Shown here: positions 43,226 to 51,482 of the stretch, in pieces | Layout: each line of letters begins with the position of its first letter | Position numbering within the stretch: position 1 is the first letter of the stretch | Position numbers and translations under genes: made by a program | Assembly: GCA_036499165.1 (NCBI GenBank) | Contig: DASYEE010000081.1 | Span: 1 to 64,000 of the forward strand | Source of the DNA: Galbitalea sp036499165 | GTDB lineage: Bacteria; Actinomycetota; Actinomycetes; Actinomycetales; Microbacteriaceae | Length of the DNA: 64,000 nt | Direction: 5' to 3' | The notes under the pieces: model-generated | What the model saw: only the letters and a program-made list of their open reading frames with translations | What the model was told of the DNA's origin: nothing | Databases searched by the model: none

Positions 43226-43786
43226 CTACCGCGGGCGGATGCCGTCCAGCGCCATCTGCAGGACGCGTTCGCGCTGCTCGTCGCTGGTGTAGCCGACATT
43301 GGTGATGCCGATGACCAGGCGCATCACGTCGTCGAGGCTGGTGTCGTCGCGCACGACGCGGGCGGCCTGGGCGCGATCCATCAGGCCGCCGCCTGCCGAG
43401 TACATGATTTCGCGGCAGGAGCGCAGCAGCTCGGAATCCTGGTTCAGCCCCTCGGCGAGGGCCTTCTTGGTGGATGCGTAGCTCACGAACTGCCGGAGCC
43501 AGAGGGCCAGAGACTCCCACGGTTCGAGGTCGGCGAGCTCGACCGCGCGGCGGCCGAGCTGCTCGATCTCGTCGACGTAGATCGCCTCGACGAGGTCTTG
43601 CCGCGTCGGGAAGTTGCGGTACAGCGTGCCGATGCCGACGCCCGCACGGCGAGCGATCTCCTCGAGGGATGCGTCGATGCCCTGTTCGGCGAAGACGGTA
43701 CGGGCTGCCGCCAGCACGGAGTCGAAGTTGCGCCGCGCATCCGCACGCTGCGGGCGCCGCAGTGTCGCGAGATTCGCGTCGGTCAC
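43226..43786 (-). CDS. TetR family transcriptional regulator
   Basis: 186 residues. N-terminal helix-turn-helix in FDSVLAAARTVFAEQGIDAS, LEEIARRAGVGIGTLYRNFPTRQDLVEAI, followed by a helical ligand domain without clear similarity. Divergent from an MFS transporter, with a strong dyad in between, so it should repress both the pump and itself and respond to a pump substrate. Confidence 0.93.
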   Translation of the reverse strand: MTDANLATLRRPQRADARRNFDSVLAAARTVFAEQGIDASLEEIARRAGVGIGTLYRNFPTRQDLVEAIYVDEIEQLGRRAVELADLEPWESLALWLRQFVSYASTKKALAEGLNQDSELLRSCREIMYSAGGGLMDRAQAARVVRDDTSLDDVMRLVIGITNVGYTSDEQRERVLQMALDGIRPR

Positions 43787-43820
43787 AGGATGCTCCTAGA
43801 AATCTTCGGCCTCAGCTTGC

Positions 43821-43866
43821 AAAGTGGAGGCACACCTCCGTATAGTAGGAGGCACCCCTCCACTTT
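43821..43866. promoter_or_regulatory. Double operator between tetR-type gene and MFS gene
   Basis: The 46-bp region starts AAAGTGGAGG and ends CCTCCACTTT. Inside it GGAGG-CACA-CCTCC and GGAGG-CACC-CCTCC form two short dyads, and TATAGT at 43841-43846 may be a -10 element. The outer arms are perfect complements. Two TetR dimers could bind here and block transcription both ways. Confidence 0.8.
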
Positions 43867-43948
43867 AGCACTTGTCGGCGGCGGCGGCGCGCTCATGCAT
43901 CCCCCGTGGACAATTCCGCTGTGCCACGGAGGGCTCGAAAGGATTCCC

Positions 43949-45424
43949 ATGTCTTCGCGAAAGCGTCAGGCTCCCCTCGTCACCTTCCTCGTTCTCGGGG
44001 TCGGCGGCGCCTCATTCTCGCTGCTCCAGTCGCTCCTCAACCCGGTGCTGCCGACCATCCAGCACTCACTCCACACGACCCAGCCCACCGTGGCGTGGGT
44101 CCTGATCGCGTGGGCACTTTCCGCCGCCGTCGCGACACCGCTCCTCGGCAAGGTCGGCGACATGATCGGCAAGGAGCGCACCTTCGTCCTCGCTCTCCTC
44201 GCCATTGTCGTCGGCAGCCTGGTCGCGGCGGTGGCTCCGACGATCGGCGTGCTGATCGTCGGTCGCGTGTTCCAGGGCCTCGGCGGCGCGGTCTTCCCAC
44301 TGGCGTTCGGCATCATCCGCGACGAATTCCCCGCGGACCGTGTTCCGTCCGCGATCGGCGCGATGTCTGCCGTTCTCGCGGTCGGCAGCGGCCTCGGCGT
44401 TGTCCTTGCCGGACCAATCGTGGACGCATGGGGCTGGCGCTGGCTGTTCTGGATCCCCGCCATCGTGTCGAGCCTCACCGCGCTGTTGGCCTGGCGCCTC
44501 GTCCCGGAGTCACCCGTGCGTTCCGGGGGGCGCATCAGCTGGGCCGGCGCAACGCTGCTGGCCGGATGGCTCGTCGCGCTTCTGCTCCCGCTGAGCGAGG
44601 CCGCGGAGTGGGGCTGGGCATCGCCCCTCACGATCGGGCTGTTCGTGCTCGCGGCCATCCTCATCGTCGTCTGGATCGCGGTCGAGATGCGGTCATCCTC
44701 TCCGGTCATCGACATGAGGATGATGCGTTCGCCCGGCGTCTGGACGGTCAACCTCGTCGCCGTGCTGTTCGGTGCGAGCATGTTCGCGAGCTTCGCGTTC
44801 CTGCCCCAGTTCACCCAAACGCCGACCTCAGCTGGCTACGGCTTTGGCGCGACGGTAACAGTCGCGGGGCTCCTCATGCTGCCAATGCTCGTCACGATGG
44901 GCGTCGCGGGATTTGCGAGCGGACCTCTCGCCCGCCGCGTCTCGTTCAAAACCCAGCTGATGGTTGCCGCCGGGCTGATCGCACTCTCGACGGCGAGCTT
45001 CGCCTTCGTGCACGCAGAAGCATGGCAGGTGGCAACCGCTGCCGCCGTCTTCGGGCTCGGCCTCGGAATCGGCTACGCAGCCATGTCAAGCCTGATCGTG
45101 CAGGGTGTTCCCGCGACCCAGACGGGCGTTGCGACCGGCATGAATGCGAACATCCGCACTATCGGCGGCGCGATCGGCGTCGCCGTGATGAGCACGGTCG
45201 TCACAGCGCATCCCGAGGCGAGCGGCTTGCCTGCCGAGAGCGGATACACCACCGGGTTCCTCGTGATGTCGATCATTGCGATTGGCGCGCTGGCGGCATC
45301 CGTGGTCATCCCGTCCATGCGACGCCGATTCGTTGCGGTGCCGACGAGCGCCGTGCCCACGAGCGCCGTGCCCACGATCACTTCGCCCGTCACGACTCTC
45401 GAGGTCGAGCCGGCGCTCCGCTAG
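43949..45424 (+). CDS. MFS transporter, DHA2/EmrB-like drug efflux protein
   Basis: 491 residues with about 14 predicted membrane helices. Motif A GKVGDMIGKERTFVLAL, helix 4 RVFQGLGGAVFPLAFGIIRDEFP, and motif C-like GSGLGVVLAGPIVDAWGWRWLFWI are typical of drug:H+ antiporters. ATG at 43949; the very long open frame upstream is antisense. Near the C-terminus an Ala-Val-Pro-Thr-Ser repeat is encoded by a 15-bp tandem repeat (45339-45383). Controlled by the divergent TetR. Its stop shares CTAG with kynA. Confidence 0.93.
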   Translation: MSSRKRQAPLVTFLVLGVGGASFSLLQSLLNPVLPTIQHSLHTTQPTVAWVLIAWALSAAVATPLLGKVGDMIGKERTFVLALLAIVVGSLVAAVAPTIGVLIVGRVFQGLGGAVFPLAFGIIRDEFPADRVPSAIGAMSAVLAVGSGLGVVLAGPIVDAWGWRWLFWIPAIVSSLTALLAWRLVPESPVRSGGRISWAGATLLAGWLVALLLPLSEAAEWGWASPLTIGLFVLAAILIVVWIAVEMRSSSPVIDMRMMRSPGVWTVNLVAVLFGASMFASFAFLPQFTQTPTSAGYGFGATVTVAGLLMLPMLVTMGVAGFASGPLARRVSFKTQLMVAAGLIALSTASFAFVHAEAWQVATAAAVFGLGLGIGYAAMSSLIVQGVPATQTGVATGMNANIRTIGGAIGVAVMSTVVTAHPEASGLPAESGYTTGFLVMSIIAIGALAASVVIPSMRRRFVAVPTSAVPTSAVPTITSPVTTLEVEPALR

Positions 45425-46275
45425 GCGCCGATCTCGGTTCGCACGGCGAACAGCTCGGGGAAGAACGTGAGGTCGAGCGCGCGCTGCAGGAAACTGGCGC
45501 CGCTCGATCCTCCCGTGCCCTGCTTCATCCCGATCGTCCTCTGCACTGTGCGCAGGTGGCGGAAGCGCCAGAGCTGAAAGTTGTCCTCCAGGTCGACGAG
45601 CTCCTCGCACGCCTCGTAGATGCGCCAGTTGTCGCCCGTCGATTCGTAGATGGCCTTGAACACGGGCACCAGCTCCGGCGTGAACACGTTGGCCTTCGTC
45701 ACATCGCGCGCGAGCACGGACTCGGGGATGTCGTGTCCTGCCCTGGCGAGGAACCGGAGGAACTCGTCGTACAGCGTCGGCTCACCGAGCAGCTGGCGGA
45801 GGACATCCTGCGCCGCGGGGTCGCTGTCGAATACCCCGAGCACCTTCGCATTCTTGTTGCCGAGGATGAATTCGATCGCCCGGTACTGGTGCGACTGGAA
45901 TCCGGATGCATTGGCCAGGAAGTCGCGGAACTCCGCATACTCGGTCGGCGTGAGCGTTGCGAGCACCGACCACTGCTGCGTCATCGTCTCCTGGATGTGC
46001 TTGACGCGGGCGATGCGCTTCAGCGCGGTGCCGATGTCGTCGGCGGCGAGCAGCGCCCGCGCCGACCGCAGCTCGTGAAGCATCAGCTTCATCCACAGCT
46101 CGCTGGTCTGGTGCTGGATGATGAACAACATCTCGTCGTGGTGCTCCGGTACGCTGACCGGCCGCTGCAGGCGAAGCAGTTCATCGAGGGCGAGGTAGGA
46201 GCCGTACGCCATCTTGCCGGCGAGATCGGTCACGATGCCGGGGTCGAGCTGCCTGGTGTTGTCTTCGACGGTCAT
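45421..46275 (-). CDS. kynA: Tryptophan 2,3-dioxygenase
   Basis: Opens the indole ring of tryptophan to N-formylkynurenine using heme and O2. Motifs: MAYGSYLALDELLRLQ, HDEMLFIIQHQTSELWMKL with the substrate-contacting His, FRDFLANASGFQSHQYRAIEF, and the proximal heme His in FRHLRTVQRTIG. The ATG at 46275 is chosen since family similarity begins NTRQLDPG; an ATG at 46311 would add 12 residues and reach the ohrR operator. No other kynurenine-pathway gene is nearby. Confidence 0.93.
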   Translation of the reverse strand: MTVEDNTRQLDPGIVTDLAGKMAYGSYLALDELLRLQRPVSVPEHHDEMLFIIQHQTSELWMKLMLHELRSARALLAADDIGTALKRIARVKHIQETMTQQWSVLATLTPTEYAEFRDFLANASGFQSHQYRAIEFILGNKNAKVLGVFDSDPAAQDVLRQLLGEPTLYDEFLRFLARAGHDIPESVLARDVTKANVFTPELVPVFKAIYESTGDNWRIYEACEELVDLEDNFQLWRFRHLRTVQRTIGMKQGTGGSSGASFLQRALDLTFFPELFAVRTEIGA

Positions 46276-46321
46276 GCTCGCCACGGTACTCGGCATCCCC
46301 GGTTGTGCCATTCATTTACAT

Positions 46322-46345
46322 TGCCCACAACTTAATTGGGCACAA
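46322..46345. promoter_or_regulatory. Dyad upstream of ohrR (probable OhrR box)
   Basis: TGCCCA (46322-46327) and TGGGCA (46337-46342) flank an AT-rich centre CAACTTAAT, and GCCCACAA/GGGCACAA repeat directly on both sides. The position 20 bp before the ohrR start suits autoregulation. It also lies within 50 bp of the kynA start. Confidence 0.6.
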
Positions 46346-46364
46346 CCGTGCTAACGTGATCGTC

Positions 46365-46811
46365 ATGACACCGCAGACGGCAATCGCACCCCTGCTGGAC
46401 GAACAGATCTGCTTCGCCCTCTACAGCGCTTCGCGCGCCTTCACCAGCCGCTACCGCGAGCTGCTCGAACCGCTTGGCCTCACCTACCCGCAGTACCTGG
46501 CGATGCTCGTGCTGTGGGAGTCTGAGCCGCTCAGCGTCAGCCACCTCGGTGAGCGCCTTCAGCTCGACTCCGGAACGCTGTCCCCCCTGCTCAAGCGGCT
46601 CGAATCCGTCGGCCTCATCACCCGCACCCGGGCCACCGACGACGAGCGCTCTGTGCTCGTCGCGCTGACCCAGACCGGTGACGCGCTTCGCGCCAAAGCG
46701 GTCGACATCCCGTACCAGCTCTGCGCATCCACTGGCCTGACGCCCGCCGATCTCGGTCGCCTGCAGGCCGAGCTCTCCTCGCTCACCGCCACGATGCGGC
46801 ACGCGACCTAG
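46365..46811 (+). CDS. ohrR: MarR family organic-peroxide sensor OhrR
   Basis: 148 residues. The peroxide-sensing Cys sits in LLDEQICFALYSASRAFTSRY, as in OhrR, followed by LGLTYPQYLAMLVLWE, the winged helix VSHLGERLQLDSGTLSPLLKRLE and the wing RTRATDDERSVLVALT. Upstream ATG at 46365 is chosen by family alignment. It represses ohr, which lies 103 nt downstream, until its Cys is oxidised. Confidence 0.92.
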   Translation: MTPQTAIAPLLDEQICFALYSASRAFTSRYRELLEPLGLTYPQYLAMLVLWESEPLSVSHLGERLQLDSGTLSPLLKRLESVGLITRTRATDDERSVLVALTQTGDALRAKAVDIPYQLCASTGLTPADLGRLQAELSSLTATMRHAT

Positions 46812-46875
46812 CCGACCGCTCGCGAGCCTGCCGGGCCGCAGGCATCCACGACTCACCCGACCGAACACATCAATC

Positions 46876-46900
46876 GGGTGCGCATTCAGCGCGCCCACAA
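46876..46900 (+). promoter_or_regulatory. Imperfect dyad upstream of ohr
   Basis: GGGTGCGC and GCGCGCCC form an inverted repeat around ATTCA, and GCGCCCACAA repeats the GCCCACAA of the dyad before ohrR. It may be a second OhrR site giving ohr its own peroxide control. Confidence 0.4.
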
Positions 46901-46914
46901 CCAGAAGGACAATC

Positions 46915-47355
46915 ATGCCAACACGCACCGCACGCACCGCCTGGAACGGCTCCCTCGAGACCGGCGCAGGCCAGGTCGAACTCACGAGCTCTGGCGTCGG
47001 CACGTACGACGTCTCGTTCCCCGCTCGGGCATCCGAGACGGCGGGCGGCATCACCAGCCCCGAGGAGCTCCTCGCCGCAGCGCACTCTGCCTGCTATGCG
47101 ATGCAGCTTTCCGCGCTGATCGGCGCGGCCGGCGGCACCGTGCACGCCCTCGACGTGCAGGCGGATGTCTCGCTCGGCGCCGACCCGGCTGGCGGCTTCC
47201 GACTGAGCGGCATCGTCCTGACCGTCCGCGGCGAGGTCGACGGGCTCGACAACGACGCCTTCCAGAAGGTCGCACTGGACGCCAAGGCCGGCTGCCCGCT
47301 CAGCAAGGCTCTCACCGGCGTAGAGATCACGCTCGACGCGCAACTGGAGAGCTAA
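46915..47355 (+). CDS. ohr: Organic hydroperoxide resistance protein (Ohr/OsmC family)
   Basis: 146 residues. Thiol peroxidase reducing organic hydroperoxides. The two redox Cys are in AHSACYAM and KAGCPLSKAL; SPEELLAAAHSACYAMQLS is the OsmC/Ohr core. Some features of the N-terminus (TARTAWNGSLETGAGQVEL) are closer to the general OsmC subgroup, so OsmC-type specificity is possible. Cytosolic, in the ohrR-ohr pair. Confidence 0.92.
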   Translation: MPTRTARTAWNGSLETGAGQVELTSSGVGTYDVSFPARASETAGGITSPEELLAAAHSACYAMQLSALIGAAGGTVHALDVQADVSLGADPAGGFRLSGIVLTVRGEVDGLDNDAFQKVALDAKAGCPLSKALTGVEITLDAQLES

Positions 47356-47402
47356 CCGGCCGCGGCATCGTCGTCGGGAGGGGAGAAGGTCGCGGGAAGA
47401 AG

Positions 47403-47843
47403 TCAGCCGTTCCAGCGGGACTTGGATGCCGAGTGGATGATCTCGAGGAGCGCCTCGCGGAACACCCCCGGATGGTGCAGGTCAGGGAACACCTCGGCCT
47501 CGAGCGACCTGCTCGCCTCCCAGGCTGCGCGGCCTTCGTCCGTGCGGGTGACGACCTGCCGTCGGCGATCCGCTGAATCGGATTGGCGCACAACAAAGCC
47601 TTCCCGCTCCAGGCGCTCGATCGTGCGTGACATGGTTTGCGTCTCGACCCTGGCGCGGTGTGCGAGTTCGGTCTGGCTGAGCGGCCCGGAATCGAGCAGG
47701 TGAAGGGCAACAAGACCGGCGTGCGTGAGCCCAAGCCGATCGAGTGCCTCGACCCAGGCGTGTTCTACCAGGCGGGCAGCTGTGGAGAGCAGTCGTCCGG
47801 TCGGCCAGTCATCCATACGGTCGGTTCCGGGAGCGTCTGTCAT
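47403..47843 (-). CDS. MarR family transcriptional regulator
   Basis: 146 residues. LGLTHAGLVALHLLDSGPLSQTELAHRARVETQTMSRTIERLEREGFV (given as family pattern: helix-turn-helix at about 55-85) and the wing RQSDSADRRRQVVTRTDEG are typical MarR. ATG at 47843; the open frame upstream to 47963 overlaps the divergent thioredoxin region and is unlikely. Target unknown; it converges with ohr and diverges from thioredoxin. Confidence 0.9.
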   Translation of the reverse strand: MTDAPGTDRMDDWPTGRLLSTAARLVEHAWVEALDRLGLTHAGLVALHLLDSGPLSQTELAHRARVETQTMSRTIERLEREGFVVRQSDSADRRRQVVTRTDEGRAAWEASRSLEAEVFPDLHHPGVFREALLEIIHSASKSRWNG

Positions 47844-47953
47844 GGCACCATTTTCAAAAAGCAGTGGTGAACAGGGAGTCGAGCTCGGGAGGTCCTTCCA
47901 GGCAACGCTACGACAATTCGGTTCCCAGTAGGTGGGCGGCGTATGGTCGAATG

Positions 47954-48328
47954 ATGGCAACAATCAACCTGACAGCAGACGACTTCGAGAAGACGGTGCT
48001 CGAATCCGACATCGTTCTCGTCGATTTCTGGGCCGAATGGTGTGGGCCCTGCAAGCAGTTCGGCCCCGTCTACGAAGAGGCGAGCAACCAGAACCCCGAC
48101 ATCACCTTCGGCAAGATCGACACCGAGGCTGAGCAGTCGCTTGCGAGCGCGGCCGGCATCACCTCTATTCCCACGCTGATGGCGTTCCGCGAAGGCGTGC
48201 TTGTTTTTGCCCAGCCAGGAGCGCTGCCTGCCCCGATGCTCGGCAAGGTCATCGGCGCGGTCCGCGATCTCGACATGGCAACCGTGCGCAAAGACATCGA
48301 AGCCCAACGCGCGACAACGGTGGAGTAG
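47954..48328 (+). CDS. Thioredoxin
   Basis: 124 residues. Disulfide reductase with the active site WAEWCGPCKQFGPVYEE and the cis-Pro in ITSIPTLMAFREG. It is slightly longer than TrxA, with a C-terminal helical tail. ATGs at 47951 and 47954 are both possible. It probably works with the neighbouring peroxide defence genes, an inference from position. Confidence 0.93.
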   Translation: MATINLTADDFEKTVLESDIVLVDFWAEWCGPCKQFGPVYEEASNQNPDITFGKIDTEAEQSLASAAGITSIPTLMAFREGVLVFAQPGALPAPMLGKVIGAVRDLDMATVRKDIEAQRATTVE

Positions 48329-48344
48329 CGGGCGCGGTCGTTCC

Positions 48345-50174
48345 TCACTGTGCAGCGACGACCTCGAGCAACGCCGCGCCGTAGAGTTCGAGCTTTTTCT
48401 CACCGATCCCGCTGATTTCGGCCAGCTCTGTGAGTGTCTGCGGCTTGACCAGGGCGATTCCCCGCAGCGTCGCGTCTCCGAACACGATGTAGGCGGGAAC
48501 AGACTGCTCGCGAGCCACCCCGGCCCGCCATTCGCGAAGCTTCTCGAACAACGGCACGGCTTCGCCGGGCAGGGATGCCGCGACAGCTGACTTCTTCGCC
48601 GCGCGTGCCTGCCGCTCCGGTTCGCGTCGCAGGTGCACCTTTCGCGAGCCATCCAGTACACCGGCGCTTGCCTCCGTGAGCACGAGCGTCCCGTAGCCGT
48701 CCGAGTGGACACCGAGGAATCCCTGCGCCAGCAACTGGCGCACGACCCCACGCCACTCCTGCTCGCTCAGTTCAGCACCGATGGCAAACGTCGAGAGCGT
48801 GTCGTGACCCTGCTGCTCGATGCGAGCGTTTCGCTTGCCGAGCAGGATGTCGATGATGTGCTGCGCCCCGAACTTCTGCCCGCGCTCGCGCTGGAGGCGC
48901 ACGACCGTCGACAGCAGCTTCTGCGCCGGAATCGTGCCATCCCAGCCCTCCGGCGGATTCAGGCAGGTGTCGCAATTGCCACACGCCGTGGATGTCTCCC
49001 CGAAATACCCGAGGAGCTGCACGCGCCTGCACTGCAGCGTCTCGCAGAGCGCGAGCATGGCATCCAGGTGCTGCGAGAGTTTCATGCGGTGAGCGCGATC
49101 GCCCTCGGACTGGTCGATCATGCGACGCTGCTGCACGACATCCTGTAACCCATACGCAAGCCACGCCGTCGACGGCAGGCCGTCGCGACCGGCACGACCC
49201 GTTTCCTGGTAATAACCCTCGACGCTCTTCGGCAGGTCGAGGTGGGCGACGAAGCGCACGTCCGGCTTATCGATTCCCATGCCGAACGCAATGGTGGCGA
49301 CCATCACCACGCCGTCTTCCCGCAGGAATCGCGCCTGGTTGCGCTGGCGAATCGAGGCATCGAGACCCGCGTGGTACGGCAGCGCAGTGAGCCCGTGCTC
49401 GACGAGGAACTCTGCCGTCTTCTCGACGGATGCGCGGCTGAGGCAGTAGACGATTCCGGCGTCGTCGGGATGCTCGCTGCGGATGAGTGTGAGCAGTTGC
49501 TGAAGCGGCTGGTTCTTCGGCTCGATGCGGTACTGGATATTCGGCCGGTCGAAGCTCGACACGAACTGCGCAGAGCCGCCGAGGTCGAGCCTTCGCACGA
49601 TCTCCTGGTGCGTCTGCTCTGTAGCGGTCGCGGTGAGCGCGATCCGGGGAACCGCCGGCCAGCGCTCGTGCAGCATCGAGAGCTGCAGGTAGTCGGGGCG
49701 AAAATCGTGACCCCACTGCGACACACAGTGCGCCTCGTCGATGGCGAACAGGGCGATATTGCCACGGTCGAGCAGCGCGGATGTCGACTCCATGCGCAGT
49801 CGCTCCGGCGCGAGATACAGCAGGTCGAGCGCGCCTGCGACAAACGCGGCCTCGACGCGCTGGCGCTCGGCGGCATCCTGCGTCGAATTCAGGAACGCGG
49901 CACGCACGCCGACCGCAGACAGGGCATCAACCTGGTCTTGCATGAGCGCGATGAGCGGCGAGATCACGACCCCGGTGCCCGGCCGCACCAGTGCCGGGAT
50001 CTGGTAACACAGCGACTTGCCGCCGCCGGTGGGCATCAGCACGAGCGCGTCGCCTCCGCGCACGACCTGGTGGATGATCTCGGACTGTTGGCCACGGAAC
50101 GAGTCGTACCCGAAGACGCGATGAAGGATCTCGAGGGCGTCTGGCTCGGTGCGGGGGTTTTCGATGATTGTCAT
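48345..50174 (-). CDS. recQ: ATP-dependent DNA helicase RecQ
   Basis: 609 residues. Superfamily 2 3'-5' DNA helicase in recombination and repair. Walker A LMPTGGGKSLCYQIP, Walker B DEAHCVSQWGHDFRP, motif VI QETGRAGRDGLPS. The zinc site is GETSTACGNCDTC, followed by a winged-helix domain. The C-terminal HRDC domain spans about 535-609 with SVPAYIVFGDATLRGIA. Complete, and of normal length. Confidence 0.95.
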   Translation of the reverse strand: MTIIENPRTEPDALEILHRVFGYDSFRGQQSEIIHQVVRGGDALVLMPTGGGKSLCYQIPALVRPGTGVVISPLIALMQDQVDALSAVGVRAAFLNSTQDAAERQRVEAAFVAGALDLLYLAPERLRMESTSALLDRGNIALFAIDEAHCVSQWGHDFRPDYLQLSMLHERWPAVPRIALTATATEQTHQEIVRRLDLGGSAQFVSSFDRPNIQYRIEPKNQPLQQLLTLIRSEHPDDAGIVYCLSRASVEKTAEFLVEHGLTALPYHAGLDASIRQRNQARFLREDGVVMVATIAFGMGIDKPDVRFVAHLDLPKSVEGYYQETGRAGRDGLPSTAWLAYGLQDVVQQRRMIDQSEGDRAHRMKLSQHLDAMLALCETLQCRRVQLLGYFGETSTACGNCDTCLNPPEGWDGTIPAQKLLSTVVRLQRERGQKFGAQHIIDILLGKRNARIEQQGHDTLSTFAIGAELSEQEWRGVVRQLLAQGFLGVHSDGYGTLVLTEASAGVLDGSRKVHLRREPERQARAAKKSAVAASLPGEAVPLFEKLREWRAGVAREQSVPAYIVFGDATLRGIALVKPQTLTELAEISGIGEKKLELYGAALLEVVAAQ

Positions 50175-50178
50175 GGCG

Positions 50179-50556
50179 TCACAGCACCCTAACTCCGGGT
50201 GCCGACTTCATCACCACATCGGCAGACAGCAGAGTCATAGACTCCATGCCCGCCTGGGCGACCAGTATGCGATCGAATGGATCCTTGTGCTCCCAATCGA
50301 GCGAGCCCGCCGCCGCCGCGTGATCGAGTTCGATGGCCAACTCAGTGAACTCGAACTCCAGCGCCCTGGCTACAACGTCGTACTCGAATTGCAATTTGCC
50401 GATGCGCTTCTTCGTTTCGATCTCCCACGCTGTAACGGCGCTGACGAATACTTCATTCTCTGCATCGAGGATCATCTCCACCCAGCCCGAAGCGACTCGC
50501 GAGTCGGCCTCGACCCACCACATGAACACGTGAGTGTCGAGCAGGATCCGACTCAC
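50179..50556 (-). CDS. PIN domain toxin (VapC family)
   Basis: 125-residue predicted ribonuclease toxin. Acidic metal-site residues are in LLDTHVFMWW, SAVTAWEIETKKRIGKL and DWEHKDPFDRILVAQA, the layout of type II PIN toxins of the VapC/YhcF subgroup (DTHV...DPFDR). ATG overlaps the antitoxin stop by 4 nt. It is immediately downstream of recQ on the same strand order (4 nt from the recQ start), so it could share transcription with recQ. Confidence 0.9.
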   Translation of the reverse strand: MSRILLDTHVFMWWVEADSRVASGWVEMILDAENEVFVSAVTAWEIETKKRIGKLQFEYDVVARALEFEFTELAIELDHAAAAGSLDWEHKDPFDRILVAQAGMESMTLLSADVVMKSAPGVRVL

Positions 50557-50831
50557 TCGCGCGTTCCGAACATGCGCTCGATGTCCTCATCCTGCGCGAA
50601 CCAGTCGATCGCTTCAAGGGCCGCGCGCTGCTCGGCGGTAGCGGAGAACGGAAATGACCCGGGCAGCGGCCGCCGCTTCGGCGGATCGACCGCAACCAGT
50701 TTGAAACGAGGCTTGCCGTGCTTGGTCACAATGATCTCTTCACCGGCCGCCGCGCGCTCGCCGAGTTCGGAGAGGTGGGTCTTCGCGTCGTAGAGAGACA
50801 CGGATGCCGTGTGCGAGGTTGCGGGACTCAT
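50553..50831 (-). CDS. Phd/YefM-type antitoxin
   Basis: 92 residues from the ATG at 50831; an earlier start at 50858 adds nine residues. SVSLYDAKTHLSELGERAAAGEEIIVTKHGKPRFKLV is the Phd/YefM DNA-binding fold, and the C-terminal part ending IERMFGTRE should bind the PIN toxin. Coupled by ATGA to the toxin. The complex normally represses its own promoter. Confidence 0.9.
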   Translation of the reverse strand: MSPATSHTASVSLYDAKTHLSELGERAAAGEEIIVTKHGKPRFKLVAVDPPKRRPLPGSFPFSATAEQRAALEAIDWFAQDEDIERMFGTRE

Positions 50832-50889
50832 CCACCAAGTCTCGCAGGATTTGGTCAAATCGACCAGAAGTTATCCACAGGCTTCGTGA

Positions 50890-51450
50890 CTATGCCGCGC
50901 GATCGTAGGCCTCGCGCAGCCAGCCCTTTAGCTCGTCGTCGATCTCGGCCCCGTCGAACAGCCGCACCCGGTGGGTCACCATCGTGTTCCAGGTACCGGA
51001 TGCCGCTAGTCGCTCGGTCGGCGGCGTTCCTTTGAGCTTCAACCCGACATCCATTCGCGTCGCGGTCGTTGCGACGATCGCGAACTTGCCCGCGCCACGG
51101 AGAATGCTGATGTAGGTGTCCGTTGCCTGCACCGTGACATCTCCGCCGAAGTGCATGACCGTCGCCATGAGCTCGTCGTATGCGAGCTGCCAGACCGCCT
51201 TCGCACCCGCGAACTGCTTCTCGATTTTTGCCTCGTTCGAGGCCGCCGGCGCGACCTCATCACGAAACACGCTGACCAGCGCCATGGAGTGACCCGGACC
51301 GAGACCGTAGTCGTCCTTCAGCCAGGCCTGCACCGGGCCGGCCTTCTGGCCGTCGACGAGGAATCCCTTCGCCCGTGCGAGCTCGATGAACTCCGCCGGA
51401 CCGAGCCCCGTCTTCGCCATGATCGTGTCGAGGTACGCCTGGAACGTCAT
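50890..51450 (-). CDS. DUF4287/DUF5655 domain protein
   Basis: 186 residues, soluble. N-terminal DUF4287 (FQAYLDTIMAKTGLGPAEFIELARAKGF, DYGLGPGHSMALVSVF) and C-terminal DUF5655 (AYDELMATVMHFGGDVTVQATDTYISIL, KFAIVATTATRMDVGLKLKG). The latter fold resembles a transport-associated or nucleic-acid-related small domain, but no activity is known. Such proteins are common in actinobacteria. Confidence 0.85.
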   Translation of the reverse strand: MTFQAYLDTIMAKTGLGPAEFIELARAKGFLVDGQKAGPVQAWLKDDYGLGPGHSMALVSVFRDEVAPAASNEAKIEKQFAGAKAVWQLAYDELMATVMHFGGDVTVQATDTYISILRGAGKFAIVATTATRMDVGLKLKGTPPTERLAASGTWNTMVTHRVRLFDGAEIDDELKGWLREAYDRAA

Positions 51451-51482
51451 GCCACGAGGCTACCGAGGAGCAGCGGTTGCGG

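Noticed and set aside
42395..43948. Long N-terminal extension in frame with the MFS gene
   Set aside because: Antisense to the dehydrogenase and TetR genes; MFS similarity and ribosome-binding site begin at 43949.
43906..46335. 809-codon plus-strand frame
   Set aside because: Overlaps MFS and kynA in other frames; no domain pattern.
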